Shown: positions 16,149 to 22,827 of the stretch, piece after piece
Layout of the letters: every line of letters begins with the position of its first letter
Position numbering within the stretch: the stretch's first letter is position 1
Origin: Pseudokineococcus marinus
Lineage (GTDB): Bacteria; Actinomycetota; Actinomycetes; Actinomycetales; Quadrisphaeraceae
Direction: 5' to 3'
Assembly (NCBI RefSeq): GCF_013004605.1
Contig: NZ_JABEMA010000002.1
Span: 1 to 46,434 of the forward strand
DNA length: 46,434 nucleotides
Translations under genes and position numbers: made by a program
Notes under the pieces: generated by a model
Databases searched by the model: none
What the model saw: only the letters and a program-made list of their open reading frames with translations
What the model was told of the DNA's origin: nothing

Positions 16149-17438
16149 GTGGCCGTCGCCATCCTCGTCATCATGGCCCTCGGGGTCGCCCTCATCCTCA
16201 GCGGCAAGGTGCCGACCGCCTTCGCCCTCGTCCTGCTCTCCGTGGGCATCGCGCTCGTCGCCGGCGCCCCCCTCGTGGGCGAGGAGGGCAGCGTCCTGCA
16301 GACCGTCCTGCAGGACGGCTCGACCCGGCTCGCCTCCACGATGATCGCCATCCTCATCGGCTCGTGGCTCGGCTCGCTCATGCGGGACACGGCCATCGCC
16401 AGCACCCTCGTGCGCAAGACGGTGGAGTTCGCCGGTGACCGGCCGGTGGTCGTGGCCCTCGGCGTCCTCGTCGTCTCCGCGCTCGTCGGCACCGTCACCG
16501 GCTCCGCCCCCGCGGCGCTGCTGGCCGGGGTCATCGGCATCCCGGCGATGGTGGCCGTCGGTGTCCCCAAGGTCACCGCAGCCGGGACGATCCTCGTCGG
16601 CATCGGCGTGGGCGTGCCGTTCGAGCTGCCCGTCTGGCAGTTCTTCTCCTCGGCGCTGGACCTGTCGATCGCCGAGGTGCGCTCCTACATGGTCTTCCTC
16701 TTCCCCTTCGCCCTCGTGGGCGCCCTCGGCTTCGTCCTCGTCGAGGTGCGCCGGCGCGGGACCGTGCACGCCTGGTCGCTCACCTCCTCGACCGGCCGCG
16801 GTAGCGCCCCGAGCCGGCGCGAGCGGCTCGGCGACGCGCCCTGGTACTCGCTCCTGACGCCGCTCGTGCCCATCGTCCTGGCGCTGGGACTGACCGTGCC
16901 GATCATCCCGTCGCTGCTCGCGGGCGTCCTCTACGCCGCTCTGACGACGACGCGCCCCCGCGACCTCGCGACGCGGCTGCTGCGGACCCTCTACGACGGC
17001 TTCACCGTCGCCGCCCCGCCGATCACGCTCTTCGTGGCCATCGGGATGCTGCTGGCCGCGGTCAACCTCCCGGCCGCGGTTGACGCCCTCACGCCGGTGG
17101 TCGAGGCCGTCGCGCCCACGAACCCGTGGCTCTACGTGCTCGTCTTCTCGCTGCTCGTGCCGCTGTGCCTCTTCCGCGGGCCCCTCAACATCTTCGGGCT
17201 CGGCGCCGGCGTCGCCGGGGCGCTGACGGCGGTCGGCACGTTCTCCCCGCTCGCGGTGCTCGGGCTCATGGCCTCCTACAACCAGGTGCTCGGCGTCTCG
17301 GACCCGACGAGCACGCAGACCGTGTGGGCCTCGCAGTACGCGGGCACCAAGCCGCAGCAGGTCATGGTGCGCACGCTGCCGTACATGTGGGTCGTCGCCG
17401 TCGGCGGCATCGCGACGTCCGCGGTGCTCTACCTGTAG
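16149..17438 (+). CDS. Multi-span membrane transporter, ion-transporter-superfamily-like
   Basis: 429-residue integral membrane protein with about 10-12 hydrophobic segments. The symmetric pattern of helices, the Gly/Pro-rich loop GTVTGSAPAALLAGVIGIPA and the second-half GPLNIFGLGAGVAG suggest an ion-transporter-type fold as in DctM, GntP or citrate carriers. I cannot assign a family with certainty. GTG start 3 nt after the upstream stop. As last gene of the LacI-controlled operon it probably imports the compound that the oxidoreductase and hydantoinase-like enzyme degrade. Two hairpins follow. Confidence 0.8.
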   Translation: MAVAILVIMALGVALILSGKVPTAFALVLLSVGIALVAGAPLVGEEGSVLQTVLQDGSTRLASTMIAILIGSWLGSLMRDTAIASTLVRKTVEFAGDRPVVVALGVLVVSALVGTVTGSAPAALLAGVIGIPAMVAVGVPKVTAAGTILVGIGVGVPFELPVWQFFSSALDLSIAEVRSYMVFLFPFALVGALGFVLVEVRRRGTVHAWSLTSSTGRGSAPSRRERLGDAPWYSLLTPLVPIVLALGLTVPIIPSLLAGVLYAALTTTRPRDLATRLLRTLYDGFTVAAPPITLFVAIGMLLAAVNLPAAVDALTPVVEAVAPTNPWLYVLVFSLLVPLCLFRGPLNIFGLGAGVAGALTAVGTFSPLAVLGLMASYNQVLGVSDPTSTQTVWASQYAGTKPQQVMVRTLPYMWVVAVGGIATSAVLYL

Positions 17439-17457
17439 CTCTGCGCTGCTCGGACGC

Positions 17458-17488
17458 GGCGCCGCAGGGTTCTCGCCCTTGCGGCGCC
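17458..17488 (+). terminator. Hairpin terminator of the catabolic operon, first
   Basis: GGCGCCGCAGGG (17458-17469) pairs with CCCTTGCGGCGCC (17476-17488) with one bulged base around a 6-nt loop, 20 nt after the transporter stop. The stem is very stable; no U-run. Confidence 0.6.
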
Positions 17489-17502
17489 ACGCCGTCGGCC
17501 GA

Positions 17503-17526
17503 ACGCGGCGCGTGCGAGCGCCGCGT
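17503..17526 (+). terminator. Hairpin terminator of the catabolic operon, second
   Basis: ACGCGGCGC (17503-17511) and GCGCCGCGT (17518-17526) form a perfect 9-bp stem with a GTGCGA loop, 14 nt after the first hairpin. Tandem stems without U-runs are common terminators in GC-rich actinobacteria. Confidence 0.5.
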
Positions 17527-17584
17527 GCACGTCCACGTCCGGTGGAGGGGGCCGCGGGCACACTGGCCTTGAGGCTGGACGATC

Positions 17585-17607
17585 CCTACACTGCTGGAAG
17601 GTGTAGG
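17585..17607. promoter_or_regulatory. Inverted repeat over the -10 of the MbcA/RES operon
   Basis: CCTACAC (17585-17591) and GTGTAGG (17601-17607) are perfect 7-bp arms spaced by 9 nt. The left arm covers TACACT (17587-17592), a likely -10 box. Position 22 bp before the antitoxin start fits autoregulation by the toxin-antitoxin complex. Confidence 0.55.
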
Positions 17608-17629
17608 TCTCGTCGAGGTGGGGGTCGGC

Positions 17630-18298
17630 ATGATGCACGTACTGCCGGACGGTGCGTCACCGCTGGAGCGCCTGGCTGCGGAGCTGGCCGGGCTGCCCGC
17701 CGACGACCTGCTCTCCGTCGTAGAGGAGGCGGTGGTGCGCCAGCAACCGGCCGGTGGTTCGGCGGCGCTCGTCACGCTCGTGCAGGCGACGCTGCGCGTC
17801 GACGCCCAGCTCGAGGGCCTCGTCGGCGGGCCGCGCGCCGTCCACGACTCCGTCCGTGACGCCTTCGCCGACCTCGCGATCCGGGCGGAGGCTCAGCGCG
17901 CGGTCCTGGACGTCGACATGCTGACGTCGAGCGCCGTGGCAGAGGCCTTAGGCATCCGCGGGCGCAACCCCCGCGAGGCGGCCAGCCGGCTCCGTCGCAG
18001 CGGGCGGCTGCTGGGTGTGCTGGACCGCTCGACCCGCTCCTACGTCTTCCCCGCCTTCCAGGTCGACCCCGTGCGGGGCCGCGTCCACCCGGTCGTCGAG
18101 GTCGTCAACCAGGCGCTCGGAGCGGCCGAGGACCCGTGGGGCGTCGCGTCGTGGTGGGTCAGCGCCCATCCGCGGCTGGGGGACCGGGCGCCGCGGGACC
18201 TCATCGATGGTGCGGACGAGGACGACCTGCTCGTGCTCGTCGGTGAGAGACCGGCGGCTGAGGCGTCCGACGCGCGCGAGGGCGCCGCGCGGCGGTGA
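17630..18298 (+). CDS. MbcA/ParS/Xre-type antitoxin of a RES toxin
   Basis: 222 residues. The central part (LTSSAVAEALGIRGRNPREA, then SRLRRSGRLLGVLDRSTRSY) reads as the DNA-binding or adaptor region. The C-terminal part (YVFPAFQVD, VVNQALGAAEDPWGVASWWV, then PRDLIDGADEDDLLVLV) is the toxin-binding fold seen in antitoxins paired with RES toxins: a hydrophobic core, a W-W segment and P-x-x-L. It is longer than the usual 110-150 residues because of an Asp/Glu-rich N-terminal extension. The ATG at 17630 is preferred (GAGGTG 9 nt upstream). Its stop overlaps the toxin start by 4 nt. It shares layout and motifs with the broken gene at 28165. Confidence 0.82.
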   Translation: MMHVLPDGASPLERLAAELAGLPADDLLSVVEEAVVRQQPAGGSAALVTLVQATLRVDAQLEGLVGGPRAVHDSVRDAFADLAIRAEAQRAVLDVDMLTSSAVAEALGIRGRNPREAASRLRRSGRLLGVLDRSTRSYVFPAFQVDPVRGRVHPVVEVVNQALGAAEDPWGVASWWVSAHPRLGDRAPRDLIDGADEDDLLVLVGERPAAEASDAREGAARR

Positions 18299-18948
18299 AC
18301 CTCGCGCTGCCCCCCGACCGGCAGCCCGCCGGGACGCCGGTCGTCGAGACCCTCGAGGCCGGGACGCGGCTGGTGCGCGTCCACGGCGACCACCCGGCCG
18401 ACGCCTTCAACCCGACGCCGCAGCCGTCACGGCTGCGCGGCGGGCGTTTCGACAGCCTCGACGGCGACTGGGCGTCCACCTACCTCGGCGAGGACGGGCG
18501 GGCGGCGGTGGCCGAGACGCTCTGCCGCGACCTGCCCGTCGGGGGTGCGGCGCGCCTCGTCCCACGGTCACGGCTCGTCGGTCGTCGCATCAGCACGGTC
18601 GAGGTGGTGCGGGACCTGCCTGTCCTCGTGCTGCACGGCGCCGCGCTGACCCAGGTCGGCGCGCCGTTGGAGCTGACGAAGAGCAGTGCGGGGGAGTACC
18701 TGACGACCCGGGCGTGGGCGAGGGCCCTGCGCCTCTGGCTGCCCGACGTCGCTGGGTTCCGCTACCGGTGCCGGCACGACGAGGACCTGCTCGCGCACGT
18801 GCTCTTCGACGACGGCCCGGACGCCGCCACGCCTCGTGCTCGTGGCGCTCTGCAGGTGGTGCCGGAGAGCACGCTGTCGCTGGAGACGGTCGCCGGGCTC
18901 GCCCTCGTCATGGAGGTGCTGAGGGCGCACAACGCGACGCTGGCGTGA
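18295..18948 (+). CDS. RES-domain toxin (MbcT-like)
   Basis: 217-residue RES-domain protein. Known members (MbcT, Res) degrade NAD+ and stop growth until the antitoxin binds. Family residues are visible: Arg in GTRLVRVHGD (about 28), the RGGRFD segment (49-53, Arg51), Tyr63 in STYLGED, Glu74 in AAVAETL, and a late Ser in LTKSSAGEYLTTRAWARAL. GTG start overlaps the antitoxin stop. Length is normal. The order antitoxin then toxin, and the overlap, are typical of MbcTA/ResXre operons. Confidence 0.85.
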   Translation: MNLALPPDRQPAGTPVVETLEAGTRLVRVHGDHPADAFNPTPQPSRLRGGRFDSLDGDWASTYLGEDGRAAVAETLCRDLPVGGAARLVPRSRLVGRRISTVEVVRDLPVLVLHGAALTQVGAPLELTKSSAGEYLTTRAWARALRLWLPDVAGFRYRCRHDEDLLAHVLFDDGPDAATPRARGALQVVPESTLSLETVAGLALVMEVLRAHNATLA

Positions 18949-18975
18949 GGGGCGAGCTGGCGCGGAACGGGGTTC

Positions 18976-19428
18976 TCAGCGGGTCGTCGTCGTGGAGAGG
19001 GCCTGCACCGCGCACACGCCCGCGGCGGCCGCGGCGAGCCGGGCGTCCCCGGTGACGAGGCGGCAACCCAGCACCTCGGCCAGTGCGACGTAGCACCCGT
19101 CGTACGCGGTGACGTTCCGTCGCAGGGCGAGGGCCCGCCGGAGCAGGCGCAAGGTGGGGACGCGCTCCAGGTCCAGCCGCTCGAGGTGGCCGATCGCGGT
19201 CTCGATGCGGTCGTCGTCGAGGTCGCCGCGCAGCCAGCGCTTCCGGAGCACCGACGAGGTCTCCACGTCGACGAGGTCAGGCGCCGTCAGCCCGCCCGAA
19301 GATCGCAGGGCGGCCCGGGCGAGAGCGCCGTCCTCGCCGTCGTCAGCGAGGGCGTTGGCCAGGACGGACGCGTCGACGACGATCACCGCGCGGTGATCGT
19401 CGAGGTCATCGCCCGGTGCGGTCGTCAT
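18976..19428 (-). CDS. vapC: PIN-domain toxin, VapC family
   Basis: 150-residue PIN-domain ribonuclease. Acidic catalytic positions appear in VIVVDASVLANAL, DLVDVETSSVLRKRW, TAYDGCYVALAEVLG and VTGDARLAAAA, in the usual order. ATG 19428 overlaps the antitoxin gene by 23 nt; a GTG at 19386 just before the first Asp is an alternative and would give the more typical length. It lies convergent to the RES toxin gene, whose stop is 28 nt away, so two different toxin modules meet tail to tail here. Confidence 0.87.
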   Translation of the reverse strand: MTTAPGDDLDDHRAVIVVDASVLANALADDGEDGALARAALRSSGGLTAPDLVDVETSSVLRKRWLRGDLDDDRIETAIGHLERLDLERVPTLRLLRRALALRRNVTAYDGCYVALAEVLGCRLVTGDARLAAAAAGVCAVQALSTTTTR

Positions 19429-19636
19429 CGAGGTCGGCGACGGCGGCCGCCAGGCCGACGCGACCGCCCCGCTGCTGCTCGACCTCGTCCAGCAGCTCGG
19501 CGACGGACCGCCGCCGTACGACCTCGCGCAGCTCCTCGACGAGGAGCTGCTGCATCGATTGGTGGCGCCGCGCGGCGGTGCGCTGCAGGGCCGCGTGGAC
19601 GTCGTCCGGCACGTCGCGGACGAGGATGTTCACCAT
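19406..19636 (-). CDS. vapB: VapB/FitA-type ribbon-helix-helix antitoxin
   Basis: 76-residue antitoxin. The N-terminus MVNILVRDVPDDVHAALQRTAAR is the ribbon-helix-helix DNA-binding fold of FitA-like antitoxins, followed by SMQQLLVEELREVV and a C-terminal acidic and hydrophobic tail that should hold the toxin. I chose ATG 19636 because the domain begins there; the longer open frame to 19768 adds unrelated residues. Overlaps the start of the VapC gene. Confidence 0.85.
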   Translation of the reverse strand: MVNILVRDVPDDVHAALQRTAARRHQSMQQLLVEELREVVRRRSVAELLDEVEQQRGGRVGLAAAVADLDDDRTGR

Positions 19637-19790
19637 GCTTGCAGTGTGCTTTCGTGAGATGGCATCCGACAAGCCTTCGACGGAGACCTTCACCGCAGCG
19701 GTGGAGGACGACTCGCGGTGTCCCTCCCAGCGGCGCGCTCGCACGGTGCGGACGCAGGTGGACGTCACGCCCGACCGGCTCGTCGTCCTC

Positions 19791-20108
19791 TCAGATCAGC
19801 GTGCCCGTCAGCCGGAGGACCGCGACGACGGCGTCGGCGCACTGGTCGAGGAAGGCGGGGTTGCGGGGCTGGGCGGAGGCGTTGCCGTTGGGGACGGCCT
19901 GCGCGAGGGTCACCTCCTGCGTCTCCGTGAGGACGGCGTGGACGCGCGCCTCCAGGTACTTGATGTCGTCGCTGCTGAACGGGGTCGCGCCGGATCGGAC
20001 CAGCAGCGCTCGGCGCCACTCCTCCTTGGACTGCCGATGGCTGCTCATGCGGTCGAAGAACTTCTCGCTCAGGCCGACGTAGGCCCACGGGCGGACGATC
20101 GACGTCAT
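19791..20108 (-). CDS. GIY-YIG nuclease-like protein, possibly truncated
   Basis: 105 residues. The segment RPWAYVGLSEKFFDRMSSHR, then EEWRRALLV and SSDDIKYLEARVHAVL, follows the GIY-YIG order: YVG, an Arg in the next helix, a His, and a Glu in the KYLE helix. Usually a GIY or VYV strand and an N-terminal domain precede this. Here the same frame continues upstream for about 24 more codons without a usual start codon and meets a TGA near 20180. The N-terminus is therefore either lost or starts at a rare codon. It may be a decayed member of this toxin and nuclease cluster. Substrate unknown. Confidence 0.55.
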   Translation of the reverse strand: MTSIVRPWAYVGLSEKFFDRMSSHRQSKEEWRRALLVRSGATPFSSDDIKYLEARVHAVLTETQEVTLAQAVPNGNASAQPRNPAFLDQCADAVVAVLRLTGTLI

Positions 20109-20268
20109 CGTCAGGGTCCGCTCGGGCCCGGTCCGCGTCGTCGTCTGGTGCAGCTCGGTGCCGGTCAGGACGGACCTGCTGAGTCCCCGACGTCAGTCGC
20201 CGATCCCATGACTGACACAACGGTCGTCAAGGCCAATGATGACTGATCCGTCAGGCATGAGGAGCGTC

Positions 20269-20592
20269 ATGACCGTCAAGACGACACCCGCCCGCGTCCG
20301 CCGCGCCGGCCAGGACATCGGTGCCCAGCTCGCCGCGTGGCGCAAGCTGCAGGACCTCACCGCGCAGCAGGTCGCCGAGCGCGCGGGCATCTCCCGCGAC
20401 ACCGTGCGACGCCTCGAGCACGGAGAGGTCGGCGTCAGCCTGGAGACCGTCCTCGGCGTCGCCCGGGCGCTCGGGGCGCTGGACCGGCTCGTCGAGGCCC
20501 TCGACCCGTGGCAGACCGACCTCGGCCGTGCCCGCGCGGGTCAGTCGCTGCCGCAACGGGTGCGGCGGGGGAGGCCGACGGCATCCGGGTGA
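20269..20592 (+). CDS. XRE-family helix-turn-helix regulator (HipB-like)
   Basis: 107-residue DNA-binding protein. The helix-turn-helix is clear: LAAWRKLQDLTAQQVAERAG, then ISRDTVRRLEHGEVGVSLET, then VARALGALDRL. I chose ATG 20269 because GAGGAG lies 4 nt upstream; ATGs at 20236, 20239 and 20257 are in frame. HipB-like antitoxins are normally followed by hipA. Here a NERD protein gene follows 33 nt downstream instead, so the pair may form its own module. The Arg-rich tail (PQRVRRGRPTASG) could add DNA contacts. Confidence 0.82.
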   Translation: MTVKTTPARVRRAGQDIGAQLAAWRKLQDLTAQQVAERAGISRDTVRRLEHGEVGVSLETVLGVARALGALDRLVEALDPWQTDLGRARAGQSLPQRVRRGRPTASG

Positions 20593-20625
20593 TCCACCCT
20601 CGAGGCTCACTCCGGTCGTCACGGG

Positions 20626-21597
20626 GTGATCGAGCCTTCGACGATGAGCGACCTCGAAGTCCAGCGCTGGCAGCGGTACGGCCACGACCGCCTGTACGTG
20701 CGGAGACCGGACGGCGAGCAGCTCGGCTACTGGGACTGCAGGACCGGAACCGCTGTCCTCGCCGACGGCGGCGACGACGCGGGGCGCGCCGCCTTCGACG
20801 CCGCGCTGGCTGCTCATCCCGACGTGGTGCGCCCGCGGGCCTCGCCCGAGCAGGCCGACGGCGCACTCGAGGAGGTGGCGCCCGTCCCGGCGCCCCGCGC
20901 GCCTGCCGCGCCGGAGGCCGCGGCTGAGCCCATGTCTGCCGCGGGCGAGACCGCTGCCGTCGAGCTGCCGTGGACCGACCTCACCTCGCGCCGGCCCGGC
21001 GCGGCTGCGCGGGCGAAGGCCGTCGAGCTGCGCCGCGCGGCGCCCGTCCGGACTCTCCTCGCCCGGCTGCTCGGCGTCCACACCGAGGAGCGGGCGTGGC
21101 GGATCGGCGCGGACGGCGAGGAGGCCGTCGCGGCTGAGCTGGCCCGCCTCGGTGGCCGGTGGCGGGTCCTGCACGCCGTGCCCGTCGGCGAGCGGGGCAG
21201 CGACATCGACCACGTCGTCGTCGGCCCGGGCGGGGTCTTCACCATCAACACCAAGCACCACCCCCGCGCCCGCGTGTGGGTCGGCGGCAGCACCGTCATG
21301 GTCGACGGCCAGCGGGTGCCGTACGTCCGCAACAGCCGGCACGAGGCGCGACGCGCGGGCCGGCTCCTGGCCGCGGCGGGCGCGGGACCCGTGGACGTGA
21401 CCGGGGTCGTCGCCGTCGTCGGCGCCCGCGGCGGCCTGATCATCCGCTCGCAGCCGGGCGACGTCGTCGTCACCGGTCGGCGGCGGCTGGCCCGGTGGCT
21501 CGGCGCCCAGCCGCCGCGGCTGACCGACGACGAGGTCGCGCGCGTCCACGACGTCGCTCGCCGCTCGTCCACCTGGGTGCGTCACCGGCCGGACTGA
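20626..21597 (+). CDS. NERD-domain (nuclease-related) protein
   Basis: 323 residues. The C-terminal half is a NERD domain: IGADGEEAVAAELARLG (about 160-176), GSDIDHVVVGPGGVFTINTK (191-210) and VVAVVGARGGLIIRS. These supply the Glu, Asp and x-T-K positions of the nuclease-like fold. It ends WLGAQPPRLTDDEVARVHDV, a tail also found as a remnant near 28.8 kb. The first 120 residues form a separate region (YGHDRLYVRRPDGEQLGYWD) followed by an Ala/Pro-rich linker. GTG 20626 is used; ATG 20644 is possible. NERD proteins often occur near defence or DNA-processing genes, but their function is poorly known. Confidence 0.82.
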   Translation: MIEPSTMSDLEVQRWQRYGHDRLYVRRPDGEQLGYWDCRTGTAVLADGGDDAGRAAFDAALAAHPDVVRPRASPEQADGALEEVAPVPAPRAPAAPEAAAEPMSAAGETAAVELPWTDLTSRRPGAAARAKAVELRRAAPVRTLLARLLGVHTEERAWRIGADGEEAVAAELARLGGRWRVLHAVPVGERGSDIDHVVVGPGGVFTINTKHHPRARVWVGGSTVMVDGQRVPYVRNSRHEARRAGRLLAAAGAGPVDVTGVVAVVGARGGLIIRSQPGDVVVTGRRRLARWLGAQPPRLTDDEVARVHDVARRSSTWVRHRPD

Positions 21598-21604
21598 CGC
21601 CGCA

Positions 21605-21623
21605 CTCCGCGCGCGACGCGGAG
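21605..21623 (+). terminator. Hairpin after the NERD gene
   Basis: CTCCGCG (21605-21611) and CGCGGAG (21617-21623) form a perfect 7-bp stem with loop CGCGA, 7 nt after the NERD stop codon. A plausible terminator; no U-run. Confidence 0.4.
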
Positions 21624-21783
21624 CGGGAGCCGCCGGTCGACGACGAGCTCTCGACCGTGCCACGGGGTGCCTTGCAGGGCGCCGGCCGCACCTCCGGCCC
21701 GTCGTCCACCGCCCGAGCCCGGCGCCGCAGCCCGCACGTGCGACCAGCCGGACCGTCCGTCAAGGCAACCTTGTGCCGTCACG

Positions 21784-21820
21784 GTCTACTCGTGTAGAAC
21801 CACCGTCTACACGAGTAGAC
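21784..21820. promoter_or_regulatory. Twin operator of the nucleoside operon
   Basis: GTCTACTCGTGTAGA (21784-21798) and its exact reverse complement TCTACACGAGTAGAC (21806-21820) are separated by 7 nt. Each copy is itself a near-palindrome CTACNCGNGTAG with a central CG, the usual shape of a LacI-family operator. The pair lies about 50 bp upstream of the hydrolase start. The regulator encoded at 26961 is the natural candidate to bind it. Confidence 0.72.
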
Positions 21821-21870
21821 CACTCGTCGCCCTCGCTGACACCGACGTCGCACCGCTGAGGAGACCGCCC

Positions 21871-22827
21871 GTGGAACGCCTGATCCTGGACACCGACCTG
21901 GCCATGGGAGCGCCGGGCAGCGACATCGACGACGGCTTCGCCCTCGCGCTGTGCCTGGCCGACCCGCAGCTCGACCTCGAGCTCGTGACGACGGTCGGCG
22001 GCAACACCGACGTCGACACGGCGACGACCCTGACGCTCGAGCTGCTCGACCGGCTGGGGCGCCCGGAGGTGCCCGTGCACCGAGGGGCGCGCGACCCGCT
22101 GGTGCGCCCGCGCGCCCGCCAGGGGAGCCTCCCCGCCGGGATGGCGCCGCGGGAGCCGCGCCCCGAGCCGGCGGCGACGGCCCTCGTCGAGGCCGTCAGG
22201 GCCCACCCGGGGGAGCTCACGCTCGTCGCGATCGGACCGCTCACCAACGTGGCGCTCGCGATGCGCCTCGACCCGGGCTTCGCCGGCGGCCTCAAGCGCC
22301 TGGTGATCATGGGTGGGGTCTTCCTCCAGCACACCAACGAGGCCGGCATGCCCGGCGAGTTCAACATCTGGTGCGACCCGGAGGCCGCCCACGCGGTGCT
22401 CACCAGCGGCGTCCGCGCGGACTTCGTCGGCCTCGACGTGACGCTGCGCGTCCGCGTCGACCGGGCGCAGGCGGAGGCCATGGCGGCGAGCGACCAGCCC
22501 TTCACCGCCTTCGCCGGGCAGTACACGCAGGCGTGGATCGACCACCTCGCCGAGCGCGGCGGGGACGAGGCCGTCGACTCGTGCGCCATGCACGACCCGC
22601 TGGCCGTCGCGGCCCTCAGCCGCCCCGACCTGCTCACCTGGCGCGACGCGTACGTGGCCGTCGAGCTCGGGGACCGGCTCCGCGGCGCGATGCTCGCCGA
22701 CTTCCACCCCGAGCGCGGGAAGCACGGCCAGGAGATGGACCTCGAGGTCAACGCCCGCGTCGCCGTCGACGTGGACGCCGCCGCCTTCAACGACTACTTC
22801 ACGACGACGATGGGTGAGATCCGATGA
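21871..22827 (+). CDS. Inosine-uridine-type nucleoside hydrolase
   Basis: 318-residue enzyme that cleaves the N-glycosidic bond of ribonucleosides to give base and ribose. The calcium-binding Asp cluster is in LILDTDLAMGAPGSDIDDGF (residues 4-23), longer than the classical DTDxGxDDA by an inserted Gly/Ala/Pro segment. VGGNTDVDTATTLTLELLDR, VAIGPLTNVALAM, GEFNIWCDPEAA and the late MHDPLAVAA (His-Asp) complete the family pattern. GTG start with GAGGAG 7 nt upstream. First gene of an operon with an ABC importer and ribokinase, whose order suggests import of a nucleoside, hydrolysis and ribose phosphorylation. Confidence 0.92.
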   Translation: MERLILDTDLAMGAPGSDIDDGFALALCLADPQLDLELVTTVGGNTDVDTATTLTLELLDRLGRPEVPVHRGARDPLVRPRARQGSLPAGMAPREPRPEPAATALVEAVRAHPGELTLVAIGPLTNVALAMRLDPGFAGGLKRLVIMGGVFLQHTNEAGMPGEFNIWCDPEAAHAVLTSGVRADFVGLDVTLRVRVDRAQAEAMAASDQPFTAFAGQYTQAWIDHLAERGGDEAVDSCAMHDPLAVAALSRPDLLTWRDAYVAVELGDRLRGAMLADFHPERGKHGQEMDLEVNARVAVDVDAAAFNDYFTTTMGEIR

